Assembly (NCBI GenBank): GCA_027364875.1
Contig: DAHXON010000027.1
Span: 1-37,048, forward strand
Direction of reading: 5' to 3'
DNA: 37,048 bases
DNA from: Chloroflexota bacterium
GTDB lineage: Bacteria > Chloroflexota > Limnocylindria > Limnocylindrales > CSP1-4
A program made the position numbers and the translations under genes. Numbering within the stretch: the stretch's first letter is position 1; each line of letters opens with the position of its first letter. Below, in pieces: positions 14,928 through 23,420 of this stretch. Below the pieces are notes generated by a model. That model searched no databases. It saw nothing but the letters and a program-made list of their open reading frames with translations, and had not been told where the DNA came from.

Positions 14928-16988
14928 ATGGGCACCATGGACCACAGCCAACACGAGGTGCGCGGGATAGACCACGCCGGGCACTCAATGGCCGGAATGG
15001 GTCACGCTTCCAGCTCCGGCGCAGTCGCAGCGCATGACAAGCACGCCGGCCACTCGGTCGCGATGTTCCGCGACAAGTTCTGGCTCAGCCTGGTCCTGAC
15101 CCTGCCGGTCCTCGTGTGGAGTCGCGACCCGCAGAGCTGGCTCCACTACGGTGCCCCGACGTTCCCCGGCTCCTCCGTCGTTCCGCCGGTGCTCGGAACC
15201 GCCGTCTTCCTCTATGGCGGGCTGGTCTTCATCCGCGGCGCCGTCGGCGAACTGCGCGATCGACAGCCAGGGATGATGACCCTGATCAGCCTCGCGATCG
15301 TGGTCGCCTTCGTCACCAGCTGGGCGGGCACGCTCGGGCTCTTCGAGGTCGAGATCTGGTGGGAGCTCGCGACGCTCATCACCATCATGCTTCTCGGGCA
15401 CTGGCTCGAGATGCGCTCGATCGCCCAGGCTCGCGGCGCCCTGGCGGCGCTGGCCGAACTCTTGCCCGATACGGCTGAACGTCTCACGGCCTCCGGTACC
15501 GAAACCGTCCCGCTTTCGGCCCTGGCAGTCGGCGACGTCGTGCTCGTCCGCCCTGGCGCGCGAGTCCCGGCCGATGGGGTAGTTGTCGAAGGCTCGGCCG
15601 ATGTCGACGAGTCGATGATCACCGGCGAGTCGAAGGCGGTCGGCAAGGAACCAGGCGACAAGGTGATCGCCGGAACCGTGGCGGCCGGGGGAAGCCTGCG
15701 GATCCAGATCGCCGCGGTCGGTGAGGAGACGGCGCTCTCGGGGATCATGCGGATGGTCGCCGCCGCCCAGGCGTCCGCCTCGCGCGCCCAGGCATTGGCG
15801 GATCGCGCCGCGGCCATCCTGTTCTACGTCGCCCTTGGCTCGGCCATGGTGACGTTCTCCTACTGGTGGCTCGACGGCGACCGCGCCGGGGCGCTCGTCC
15901 GCACTGCCACGGTGCTGGTCATCGCCTGCCCCCACGCGCTCGGCCTGGCCATCCCGCTCGTTATCGCCATCTCGACCTCGCTCGGGGCCCGAAATGGTTT
16001 GCTGGTGAAGAACCGGATCGCACTCGAGCGCCTGCGCAATCTCGACACCGTCATCTTCGACAAGACCGGGACCCTGACCCGGGGGCAGCCTGTACTGGCC
16101 GCCGTGTCTGCCACCGACGAGTCGGACCTCCTGCGACTCGCCGCCTCGGTAGAGGCAGACTCGGAACACCCGCTCGCCCGCGCGATCGTCGCCGGGGCGA
16201 AGGATCGGGGCATCGAGCCGTCTGCGGCCTTCGGATTCGAGTCTCTCGCCGGCCGGGGCGCTCGGGCCACGATCGACGGCCGAATAGTGGCCGTTGGCGG
16301 TCCGCGTCTTCTCGCCGAACTCAGCCTCGAACCCGATCCTGCGGCGGAGCGATGGGGCCGTGAAGGCCGGACCGTCCTGCACGTGATCGTGGACGGCCGC
16401 CTTCTCGGAGCCCTTGCGGTCGAGGATGAGATCAGACCGGAGTCTGTCGATGCCATTGAGCGTCTCCACGCCATGGGCATCAAGGTGGCGATGATCACCG
16501 GCGATTCCCAGGTCGTCGCCGATTCGGTCGCCCGACGTCTCGGGATCGACGAAGTTGCCGCGCAGGTCCTGCCGGCCGACAAGGCCGAGGCGGTCAAGCG
16601 TTTCCAGGCCGGCGGCCGCAAGGTCGCGATGGTCGGCGACGGAGTCAACGACGCACCTGCTCTCGCGACTGCCGACGTTGGGATCGCGATCGGCGCCGGG
16701 ACGGACGTCGCGGTCGAATCCGCCGGCATCGTCCTGGTTCGGAGCGACCCGCGCGATGTGGTCGGCGCGATAAGGCTCTCGCGAGCGACCTACTCCAAGA
16801 TGATCCAGAACCTGGTTTGGGCGACCGCCTACAACCTCGTCGCCATTCCCGTCGCGGCGGGGCTGCTCGTCCCCTGGGGTCTAGATCTCCCGATGGCCGT
16901 CGGCGCCATCGCGATGAGCGCCTCGACGATCATCGTCGCCGCGAATGCGCAGCTACTCCGGCGGGTCCGACTGGCGCCCTCGTCCTGA
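14928..16988 (+). CDS. copB: CopB-type (P1B-3, CPH motif) copper/silver-exporting ATPase
   Basis: A 686-residue P1B-type ATPase. Instead of HMA domains, the N-terminus is a His/Met-rich stretch (MDHSQHEVRG, DHAGHSMAGMGHAS, DKHAGHSVAM). Membrane helices flank the actuator (ITGES). The membrane metal site is CPH at 334-336, which in characterised family members marks copper/silver exporters rather than CPC Cu(I) pumps. Catalytic Asp378 lies in DKTGTLT, the nucleotide-binding His in SEHPLARAI, and the hinge is GDGVNDAP. Late-helix motifs YNLVAIP and MSASTIIVAANAQ fit the same subgroup. It closes the copper operon. Confidence 0.92.
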   Translation: MGTMDHSQHEVRGIDHAGHSMAGMGHASSSGAVAAHDKHAGHSVAMFRDKFWLSLVLTLPVLVWSRDPQSWLHYGAPTFPGSSVVPPVLGTAVFLYGGLVFIRGAVGELRDRQPGMMTLISLAIVVAFVTSWAGTLGLFEVEIWWELATLITIMLLGHWLEMRSIAQARGALAALAELLPDTAERLTASGTETVPLSALAVGDVVLVRPGARVPADGVVVEGSADVDESMITGESKAVGKEPGDKVIAGTVAAGGSLRIQIAAVGEETALSGIMRMVAAAQASASRAQALADRAAAILFYVALGSAMVTFSYWWLDGDRAGALVRTATVLVIACPHALGLAIPLVIAISTSLGARNGLLVKNRIALERLRNLDTVIFDKTGTLTRGQPVLAAVSATDESDLLRLAASVEADSEHPLARAIVAGAKDRGIEPSAAFGFESLAGRGARATIDGRIVAVGGPRLLAELSLEPDPAAERWGREGRTVLHVIVDGRLLGALAVEDEIRPESVDAIERLHAMGIKVAMITGDSQVVADSVARRLGIDEVAAQVLPADKAEAVKRFQAGGRKVAMVGDGVNDAPALATADVGIAIGAGTDVAVESAGIVLVRSDPRDVVGAIRLSRATYSKMIQNLVWATAYNLVAIPVAAGLLVPWGLDLPMAVGAIAMSASTIIVAANAQLLRRVRLAPSS

Positions 16989-17076
16989 CATCGTTCAGCG
17001 CGCGAGGATTCCCAGAAGAACGACGTCGACAAGGCCGAGTTCGAATCCGGGTGCAGATGACCGACTCTGAAGCTCG

Positions 17077-17901
17077 GTGACCTTTGACCCACCGAACCGG
17101 GCCGTCCATCACTCGGTTATGTCAGTCATGGGTGACACAGTTCGCGATGACATGTTGCTCGTACTGACGCCCCTCCTGTTCGGACTCTCGTTCCTCTCGG
17201 GGATGATGGGCCTGGGCGTGGCATTCGTGGCGGTCCCGGTTCTCGGCCTCTTCGGCTACGACCTCAAGGACGTGATCCAGCCCTGGACGCTGCTCCTCAA
17301 CGGCCTCACGGCCATCTCCGGTGCGGTCGCATTCTGGCGAGCGGGCATGGTCGATCGCCGCGGTGCCCTTGTACTCGTGATCATCACGACGATCGGCGCA
17401 CCGCTCGGCGTCTGGCTGCTGCAGTTCGCCTCTACCGACTTCATCTGGTGGCTCTACGTCGCCGTACTGGTGTTCCTCGCGGTCCGGATGGCGATGCCAA
17501 AGGGCGCCTCGACCGAGGACGTCAAGACGATCACGGACCGCTCGCGGGCCAGGGCGAGCGTCGCCGCCGCGCCGATCTCTGTATTCGCCGGCTTCCTCGG
17601 AGTAGGGCCGGGCTTCCTCCTCATGCCGACGCTCGTTCTCGTTGGCTACAGCGCCCGACTGGCAGCCGCCACGAACTCGGTCGCGGTGACGCTGCCATCG
17701 TTCTCGGCCTTCGCCAGCCATTTGGGCTCGGCCCAGTTCGACTGGCCGACGGTGATCGTCACCTCGATCGCCTCGGTCATCGGCGCCTGGCTCGGTGCCC
17801 GTTTCATGGTGGGACGGGTGAAGAGCGCGACGCTGTCGCGGATCTTCGCGATCGCGCTGATCGCCCTCGCCGCGCAGCGCGCCTGGATCCTCCTCACATG
17901 A
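17077..17901 (+). CDS. TauE/SafE-family anion (sulfite) exporter
   Basis: A protein of up to 274 residues with about eight helices in two related halves: FGLSFLSGMMGLGVAFVAVPVL in the first and VFAGFLGVGPGFLLMPTLVLVG in the second. That duplicated pattern, with GA(P/W)LG motifs, marks TauE/SafE permeases, which move sulfite, sulfoacetate or related anions. No Shine-Dalgarno clearly decides among the GTG at 17077 and the ATGs at 17119, 17128 and 17152; membrane topology favours one of the ATGs. It is followed at once by a thioredoxin-like relic and a second possible sulfite transporter. Confidence 0.87.
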   Translation: MTFDPPNRAVHHSVMSVMGDTVRDDMLLVLTPLLFGLSFLSGMMGLGVAFVAVPVLGLFGYDLKDVIQPWTLLLNGLTAISGAVAFWRAGMVDRRGALVLVIITTIGAPLGVWLLQFASTDFIWWLYVAVLVFLAVRMAMPKGASTEDVKTITDRSRARASVAAAPISVFAGFLGVGPGFLLMPTLVLVGYSARLAAATNSVAVTLPSFSAFASHLGSAQFDWPTVIVTSIASVIGAWLGARFMVGRVKSATLSRIFAIALIALAAQRAWILLT

Positions 17902-17951
17902 CGGCGAGCGCTCGAAATTTCCTCATCGCCTGGAGTAGAAGGGATTACCAC

Positions 17952-18002
17952 GTGAAGAAGATCGAAGTCGTCGGATCCGGCTGCCTCTGGCTGAGCGAGT
18001 AG
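17952..18002 (+). pseudogene. Truncated thioredoxin-like (thioredoxin_3) protein start
   Basis: An AAGGG ribosome site precedes a GTG followed by VKKIEVVGSGC, which matches the opening strand and first active-site Cys of the small redox-disulfide thioredoxins (family pattern MKKIEVLGTGCxxC). After this Cys the frame reads LWLSE and stops. The rest of the domain, including the second Cys, is not found downstream. The frame also opens further upstream from an ATG that overlaps the TauE/SafE stop (17898). Best read as a relic; an intact short peptide is less likely. Confidence 0.55.
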
Positions 18003-18060
18003 CGCCCACTCGCCCGCTCGCCACCGCAACACGTACACGCCAAGCCCATAGGGAGCATCC

Positions 18061-19170
18061 ATGTCCGCCACGTCGACCCCAATCCCTTCGCCGGTCCCGC
18101 CGATCGGGCGGCTGCGCGGCTTCCATCCCGGCTGGTTCGGGGCCGTCATGGGGACGGCGATCGTCGGCATCGTCGGCTATCAGAATCCGGGCAACCAGGC
18201 CGGGTTCAGGGACACCGCACACTCCTTCGGCGTCTTCATGGTCGCGGGCGCGGCGATCCTCGCGATTGCCCTTGGCGTTCCGTATCTGGTTCGATGGCTG
18301 CGACATCCGGGGGCGGCGGTCGCGGACCTCCGAAACCCTGTCGCGGGCGCGCTGTACGGCACGTTCCCCGGCGGACTGCTGGTGCTCGCGGTGGGCGTCG
18401 CTACCGTCGGGCCATCGCTGGGTGCGCCTGATGCCGTCACGACGACCGTGGCAGTGCTCGCCTCGTTGGGCATCGTCCTAGCATTCGCCGTCAGCGTCGT
18501 CTTCGCGTACTTGCTGTTCGCGACGCCGCAGATCGGGCCGCAGACGGCGAACGGCGCCTGGTTCATCCCGCCGGTCGTCAACATCGTGGCGCCTCTCGCG
18601 CTTGCCCCGCTCGTTTCCCACGTTGGTACCGGCGACGCGGTCACCCTCGTCGTGGCCGGGTACGCGTTCCTGGGCATGGGTTTGTTGCTCTTCGTTCTCG
18701 TCGCCTCACTGATTTACGACCGGCTCGTGTCCCAGCCGCTGCCGGCCGCGCCGCTCGCGCCCTCGCTGTGGATCGGCCTCGGCCCGGTCGGGGTGGGGGT
18801 CCTCGGGATTCTGCGACTGGCCCAGGTGGGTGCGCCTATATGGGGTTCGGCCGCGGGCGCCGTCTCGGCGTTTTCCAACATCGGCGCCGCGCTTCTGTGG
18901 GGCTTCGGGATCTGGTGGCTCGCTGCCGCGGTGCTTCTGCTCGCGAGCTACCTGCGTGCCGGACGGCTTCCGTACAGCGTGGGCTGGTGGGCCTTCACAT
19001 TCCCGCTCGGCGCATATGCCGCGGCGACGCTGGCACTCGGACGAGCCTGGCAATCCGGCATCCTCGAGGATCTGGCGGTGGCGCTCTTCGTGCTGCTGGC
19101 AGTCTTCTGGCTGGTCGTCAGCCTTGGCACGCTCCGTGCGATCCGGTCCGGAGCCGCGTGGGCGAGGTGA
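18061..19170 (+). CDS. TDT-family (TehA/SSU1/SLAC1-like) anion transporter
   Basis: A 369-residue protein with ten predicted helices and the TDT signature segments: FHPGWFGAVMGTAI at the start, GAWFIPPVVNIVAPL in helix 5, SLWIGLGPVGVG, and GWWAFTFPLGAYA near the end. The fold is that of TehA and plant SLAC1 channels; fungal SSU1 members export sulfite and others carry C4-dicarboxylates or resist tellurite. The adjoining TauE/SafE gene supports sulfite or a related oxyanion as substrate, but that is inference. AGGGAG precedes the ATG at ideal spacing. Confidence 0.85.
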   Translation: MSATSTPIPSPVPPIGRLRGFHPGWFGAVMGTAIVGIVGYQNPGNQAGFRDTAHSFGVFMVAGAAILAIALGVPYLVRWLRHPGAAVADLRNPVAGALYGTFPGGLLVLAVGVATVGPSLGAPDAVTTTVAVLASLGIVLAFAVSVVFAYLLFATPQIGPQTANGAWFIPPVVNIVAPLALAPLVSHVGTGDAVTLVVAGYAFLGMGLLLFVLVASLIYDRLVSQPLPAAPLAPSLWIGLGPVGVGVLGILRLAQVGAPIWGSAAGAVSAFSNIGAALLWGFGIWWLAAAVLLLASYLRAGRLPYSVGWWAFTFPLGAYAAATLALGRAWQSGILEDLAVALFVLLAVFWLVVSLGTLRAIRSGAAWAR

Positions 19171-19198
19171 GGCACTCCCGCAGGCGGCGGGGCGGCAA

Positions 19199-20455
19199 GT
19201 GACGGGCAATACCGTCACGCCAGGCGTGGAATCGGCGAGCGGGCTTTCGGCCGCCACCGAGCCCACCACGGTCGTCGCCATCGCTCCGCCGACTCTGTTC
19301 GGCCTCTTCCGAACTTTCTTCAAGGTTGGATCGACCGCCTTCGGGATGGCCACCCTGCAGAGTGTTCGCACGGCAACGGTCAAGCTCGGCTGGATGACCA
19401 GAGCGGAGATCGACGAGGGGCTCGGTCTGGTCCAGCTCTATCCGGGCGCGATGATTGTCGATCTCGTGACCTACATCGGCTATCGGAAACGCCGCGTGCC
19501 CGGAGCTCTCGTGGCGGCCGCCGGGTTCATAGCGCCTTCGCTGGCTATGACCCTCGCATTGGCCTGGCTGTACACCGCTTACGGGGCAACGCCGGGCGTG
19601 TCGCGCATGGTCGTCGGTCTCGATGCCATCGTCGTCGGCATCGTTGCCAGCGTCGCGGCTGACCTTGGAGCTCACCACTTCCGCGGTCCCGTCAGAGCGT
19701 TGGCGGGCCTCGCCGCGTTCGGGCTCGCGGTCGCCGGCGCCAACCCTCTCCTGATCGTCGTCGTGGGGCTGCTCGTGGGGGTGATCGCCCTACGTCCCGG
19801 CTCCTCCTCGATCGGCGCGGTACCACCGGACGAGCTTCAGTTCTCCCGTTCGAGGCTTGCGGGGGCGTTTGTTCCTGCGGCTCTCGTGGTCGGCGGCGTT
19901 GCGGTCGCGATCCTCGCCGGCGGGACGATTCGCGATCTGGTGTCTTCGATGGCCACGATCGGGACCGTGGCGTTCGGCAACGGATCGACGATCCTCCCCA
20001 TCCTGCAGCAGGACGTCGTGGCCAACCATCACTGGCTGACTCCCCAGGAGTTCGGCGTCGGCATCGCCTTTGGCCAGGCGACGCCCGGTCCTTTCCTGAG
20101 CACCGCGGCGTTCGTGGGCTTCCGTGTCGGAGGTCTGCTCGGCGCGGTCGTTGCCGAGATCGCGATCTTCGCGCCAAGCATCGCCATGACGACCGTCGCC
20201 GCCGAGATCTATCCCTACCTGCGGCGCCATGCCTGGGTCAAGGGCGCGATCGCCGGAATCATGGCGGCGTTCGTTGGTCTCCTCGCCGCGGTCGTCCTCT
20301 CGATGGGCCGTGACGTCATCACGGTTCCCGCAGCCCTGGTTCTGGCCCTCGGAGCGTTCGCGGCCATCCGGGCCTTCAAGCTGAACCCGCCGATCGTTTT
20401 CGGCGCCGGGCTGGCCCTCTGGGCGTTCTACCTCGTGCTCGGGGGAGCGGCGTAA
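19199..20455 (+). CDS. chrA: Chromate transporter ChrA (two CHR domains)
   Basis: The track start (18830) overlaps the TDT gene; the first plausible start is the GTG at 19199, giving 418 residues, close to the usual ~400. Two homologous halves are visible: FRTFFKVGSTAFGMATLQSV with LVQLYPGAMIVDLVTYIGYR in the first, and VAFGNGSTILPILQQDVV with WLTPQEFGVGIAFGQATPGP in the second. This double-CHR layout is the ChrA type, which exports chromate and may also handle sulfate. It converges on the MFS gene with a 17-base gap. Confidence 0.9.
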   Translation: MTGNTVTPGVESASGLSAATEPTTVVAIAPPTLFGLFRTFFKVGSTAFGMATLQSVRTATVKLGWMTRAEIDEGLGLVQLYPGAMIVDLVTYIGYRKRRVPGALVAAAGFIAPSLAMTLALAWLYTAYGATPGVSRMVVGLDAIVVGIVASVAADLGAHHFRGPVRALAGLAAFGLAVAGANPLLIVVVGLLVGVIALRPGSSSIGAVPPDELQFSRSRLAGAFVPAALVVGGVAVAILAGGTIRDLVSSMATIGTVAFGNGSTILPILQQDVVANHHWLTPQEFGVGIAFGQATPGPFLSTAAFVGFRVGGLLGAVVAEIAIFAPSIAMTTVAAEIYPYLRRHAWVKGAIAGIMAAFVGLLAAVVLSMGRDVITVPAALVLALGAFAAIRAFKLNPPIVFGAGLALWAFYLVLGGAA

Positions 20456-20472
20456 AGATATCCGCCGCGATG

Positions 20473-21771
20473 CTAGGTCGCGCCTTCGTGGCCTCGTGCC
20501 CCCAAGCCCGCCGGCATCGGCGGCCGCGTTTCATACATCCGTAGCGCCGCCACCAGGGCCGACCCGAAGGCAAGAAACGCAACGACGCCGATCGCGGACT
20601 GGAAGCCGGCGAGGTCGGCGATCGCCCCCGACAGCAAGGCTCCGATGGCGAACCCGAGATCGCGCCAGAAACGGTAGGCGCCGAGCGCTGAGGCGCGCCA
20701 GGATGGATGGGCGACGTCGCTCACCGCGGCGAGCAGGGTCGGATAGACCATCGCCGTTCCCAGGCCCAGCAGCGCCGAGGCCCCGAGCCAGGGCGCGAAG
20801 CCATGCGCCGTCGCGAGCCCGGCAATCGCGGTGCCCTGGACGGCCATCCCGCCAACGATCAGGCGGCGCCGTCCGATCCGGTCCGAAAGCGGTCCGGTGA
20901 GAAGCTGGAGGAGGCCCCAGACCGCCGGATAAACGGCCGCAAGGATTCCGATCTCTCCGACCGAGAGTCCGGCGGCGGCGTAGTAGAGGGGCAGCAGACC
21001 CCAGGCCATGCCGTCCTTGAGGTTCGTTACGAGACCCGCCTGGCTGCAGGCCGAGAGCGCCGGTTCACGCAGGCTGACCCGAAGGAAGACTTCGGGCAGC
21101 GAGGGTCGTGGCTCTCCCCTGGCGCCGGCCGCCGTCTGCTGGCGCACCTCTTCGTGTGCGTGTCCGCGCGTTTCGCGCACGAGCAGGGTCGAGAGCGACA
21201 GCCCGAGTGCGACGTATCCCAGGCCCAGGAAGAAGGGCGCAGGCCTCAGGCCGGCCTCCTGGGCGATGAATCCGGTGGCCGCCGCGGTCAGCGCGAGGCC
21301 GCTGTATCCGGCCCATTCGTTCAGGCCGACCGCGAGTCCCCGCCGCGCCGGACCGGCCAGGTCCACCATCGCGTTGACCAGGTTCGTCCAGGCCAGGCCC
21401 TGATTGAGCGCGAGCAGGACGTTCGCCACGATGACCCAGCCCCAGTTGGGCGCCCAGATCAGCAGCAGCGGCACTGGAACGCCCGCGAGCCAGCCGGCGA
21501 CGAGAAGCGGCTTTCGGCCGACGCGGTCGGCGAGAGTCCCCGACGCGTAGTTCGTTACCGCCTTCACGACTCCGAAGGCGACGATGTAGGTCAAGGCATA
21601 AGTGGCGGCCTGGAGGCCGAAGATGCGCGTCGCGATGAGCGGCAGGATCGTCCGTTCCTGCCCGAGCACTCCGCCGACCAGCGCCTGGGTCGCGATGAGG
21701 AGGGTGAATTGACCGAGGTTTGCGCGCAGGCCAAGGCGAGGGGTTCGCGAAGCGGCGCGTTCGCTGCTCAT
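20473..21771 (-). CDS. Major facilitator superfamily transporter
   Basis: A 432-residue protein with 12 predicted helices in two halves. The loop 2-3 signature is ASGTLADRVGRKPLLVAGW; the second-half repeat is TGPLSDRIGRRRLIVGG. The central loop has a His-containing stretch (RETRGHAHEEV). The substrate is not evident. It is the second gene after DsrE (13-base gap), so the pair is co-transcribed and diverges from an ArsR-rhodanese regulator. That setting suggests efflux of a thiol- or sulfur-related toxicant, but this is speculative. Confidence 0.88.
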   Translation of the reverse strand: MSSERAASRTPRLGLRANLGQFTLLIATQALVGGVLGQERTILPLIATRIFGLQAATYALTYIVAFGVVKAVTNYASGTLADRVGRKPLLVAGWLAGVPVPLLLIWAPNWGWVIVANVLLALNQGLAWTNLVNAMVDLAGPARRGLAVGLNEWAGYSGLALTAAATGFIAQEAGLRPAPFFLGLGYVALGLSLSTLLVRETRGHAHEEVRQQTAAGARGEPRPSLPEVFLRVSLREPALSACSQAGLVTNLKDGMAWGLLPLYYAAAGLSVGEIGILAAVYPAVWGLLQLLTGPLSDRIGRRRLIVGGMAVQGTAIAGLATAHGFAPWLGASALLGLGTAMVYPTLLAAVSDVAHPSWRASALGAYRFWRDLGFAIGALLSGAIADLAGFQSAIGVVAFLAFGSALVAALRMYETRPPMPAGLGARGHEGAT

Positions 21772-21784
21772 CGACCCATTTGCG

Positions 21785-22135
21785 CTAGAAGGTGACGACC
21801 TTGTCCGCCCAGATCGTCCAGTCGGTCAGCTCGGCCATCGTCGAGCGTCGGGCGGGTTCGACGAGCGGGTCGTCGGTCATGCCGCGGGCGTCGAGGCAGG
21901 TCCCACAGGCGCCCACGCCGACGCCCCTGGCACCGAGTCCCTTGATCATCCGCTCGAGGTTGTAGTAGCCGTCCGGAGTCTTCTGGCCGATCCTCGCGAC
22001 GGTGACGGCGTCGCCCATGAGGAAGACCCGCAGCTCGACGCCGTCGGATTTGGCGAGCGAGTTCGCGAGACGCATGCCGTTGTATGAGCGCTCGTTCCCG
22101 TATGCCGGCTCGTTGAGGATGATCAGAATCTTCAT
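21785..22135 (-). CDS. DsrE/DsrF-family sulfurtransferase-like protein
   Basis: A 116-residue protein of the DsrE/TusD fold: MKILIILNEPAYGNERSYNGMRLA at the start, VELRVFLMGDAV in the middle, and GVGACGTCLDARGM with two Cys, the expected sulfur-carrier position. Relatives bind persulfide on this Cys and hand sulfur to partners. A good AGGAG lies 8 bases before the ATG. It is transcribed divergently from the ArsR-rhodanese gene and precedes the MFS gene in one operon. Confidence 0.88.
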   Translation of the reverse strand: MKILIILNEPAYGNERSYNGMRLANSLAKSDGVELRVFLMGDAVTVARIGQKTPDGYYNLERMIKGLGARGVGVGACGTCLDARGMTDDPLVEPARRSTMAELTDWTIWADKVVTF

Positions 22136-22150
22136 CGGGTACTCCTGGCC

Positions 22151-22202
22151 GTCGAGCCGGGACGAGCTCGACTTATCAAGTATTCAAACGAGTTGTAGAA
22201 TA
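22151..22202. promoter_or_regulatory. Divergent promoter/operator region of the ArsR-rhodanese and DsrE genes
   Basis: For the plus strand, TTATCA (22173-22178), a 17-base spacer and TAGAAT (22196-22201) form a promoter. The ATG at 22209 follows the -10 by 7 bases, so the mRNA is probably leaderless. An imperfect inverted repeat with arms TATTC and GAATA and inner AAC/GTT spans 22181-22202, between and over the promoter boxes, and is a candidate operator. A second repeat, GTCGAG/CTCGAC, lies at 22151-22172 toward the DsrE gene. Confidence 0.55.
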
Positions 22203-22208
22203 TCAGCC

Positions 22209-22907
22209 ATGCAAAATCCCGGCCATGGACCCGCAGCCGACATCGGAACCAGAGCGGCGAAGAACGAACTCCAGGAAGCTTTCTCGCAGGTTGGGAAGGC
22301 GCTCGCCAATCCGCACCGGATCGAGCTCCTCGACCTGCTCGCACAGGGCGAGCGCCAGGTCGAAGCGCTGGCCGCCTCGGCCGACATCTCGGTCGCCCTT
22401 GCTTCGGCGCATCTCCAGGGCCTGCGACGGGCCGGCCTCGTGACCTCGCGGCGGGAAGGCACCAGGATCCTCTACCGTCTTGCCGGTGACGACGCCTACG
22501 CGCTGCTTACAGCCCTTCGGACGGTAGCGTCTCGTCTCGGCGACGCCCAACGGGCCGCGGCCGAGTATCTCGGGGCGCCGATGGAGGCTGTCAGTCGCGA
22601 GGAGCTGTTCGCGCGGGTTCGTTCGGGCGACGCGGTCGTTATCGACGTGCGTCCGCCTGAGGAATACGCGGCCGGGCACATCGCGGGCGCCGTCTCGGTC
22701 CCGCTCGACGATCTCGAGGCACGCCTCGCGGAGCTGCCGGCCGACGTAGAGCTTGTCGCCTACTGCCGCGGCCCGTACTGCGCGATGTCGGCCCAGGGGG
22801 TCGCGCTCCTTCATCGATTGGGCCGACGGGCCAGGCGTCTGGAGGATGGCTACCCCGAATGGCGTCTGGCCGGGTTGCCGGTCGAGCGTGGCGCAAAATC
22901 GTCGTAG
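22209..22907 (+). CDS. ArsR-family regulator fused to a rhodanese domain
   Basis: The start is the ATG at 22209 (232 residues), not the track start inside the antisense DsrE gene. Residues ~12-110 are an ArsR winged helix (ALANPHRIELLDLLAQGER, ADISVALASAHLQGLRRAGLV, RREGTRILYRLAG). Residues ~125-225 are a rhodanese domain (DAVVIDVRPPEEYAAGHIAGAVSVPLDDL) with active-site loop CRGPYC, Cys186. This known fusion joins DNA binding to persulfide chemistry, so it probably senses sulfane sulfur or related thiol chemistry and controls the divergent DsrE-MFS operon and itself. Confidence 0.92.
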   Translation: MQNPGHGPAADIGTRAAKNELQEAFSQVGKALANPHRIELLDLLAQGERQVEALAASADISVALASAHLQGLRRAGLVTSRREGTRILYRLAGDDAYALLTALRTVASRLGDAQRAAAEYLGAPMEAVSREELFARVRSGDAVVIDVRPPEEYAAGHIAGAVSVPLDDLEARLAELPADVELVAYCRGPYCAMSAQGVALLHRLGRRARRLEDGYPEWRLAGLPVERGAKSS

Positions 22908-22929
22908 GCCCGTTGGCAACGAGCGTCCC

Positions 22930-23118
22930 ATGGCCCGTGTCTATCTCGACTACAACGCGAGCACGCCGATCGATCCGCGGGTGGCAGCCGTCATGCGGCC
23001 GCTGCTCGAAGGCCCGTTCGCCAACCCCAGCTCGAGCCACCCGGGCGGGCTCAAGGCTCGGGCGGTCATCGAGCGCGGGCGCTCGCAAGTCGCCTGGCTT
23101 CTCGGCGCGGCGTCCGAG
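22930..23118 (+). pseudogene. N-terminal remnant of a cysteine desulfurase (NifS/IscS family)
   Basis: From the ATG at 22930 the frame reads MARVYLDYNASTPIDPRVAA, then the conserved NPSSSHPGGLKARAVIERGR, QVAWLLGAASE. This is the unmistakable first ~63 residues of a NifS-like enzyme. After about 23118 the similarity stops where ...VFTSGGTE would be expected. The Lys that binds PLP and the catalytic Cys are absent. The sequence then continues as the end of a different gene, so a deletion probably joined two genes. It begins 23 bases after the ArsR-rhodanese stop. Confidence 0.82.
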
Positions 23119-23132
23119 CTCTTCGGAAGCGG

Positions 23133-23318
23133 GGCACACTCGTCGAGGCACGGCTCACGCAGCAGGAGCTGGCCGAGCTGTCGGCGCGACGCGTGAGACT
23201 CTCGCGCGTACGCTCGCCGACTTCAGCTGTCGTGGCCTCCTCGGCACGGGTTGCTCACCAGGTGGTCATTCGTGACGCCGAACGCCTCGCCGAAATCGCC
23301 GACGGCCAGAATGAGTAG
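23133..23318 (+). pseudogene. C-terminal remnant of a Crp/Fnr-family regulator with two frameshifts
   Basis: In frame with position 23142 the DNA encodes VEARLTQQELAEL. One base must be re-read at ~23180 to continue as VGATRETLARTLADFSCRGLL. A second shift brings back the first frame for HQVVIRDAERLAEIADGQNE and a stop at 23318. Together these form the helix-turn-helix and tail of a Crp/Fnr regulator (TQQELAELVGATRETLAR). The cNMP-binding half is missing. It follows the desulfurase remnant without a gap. Confidence 0.7.
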
Positions 23319-23420
23319 GACGGTCCCTGAATGCGAACGCGGCCGACGTGACTACTCGACGAGGCAGTCACCATTCGCGCCGGTGGCATGTTTGATCAAC
23401 AACATGAGTCGGAGGTCGCG

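Noticed and set aside
14985-16469. 494-residue antisense ORF
   Set aside because: Shadow of the CopB ATPase; Asp/Arg/Gly-rich with no recognisable domain.
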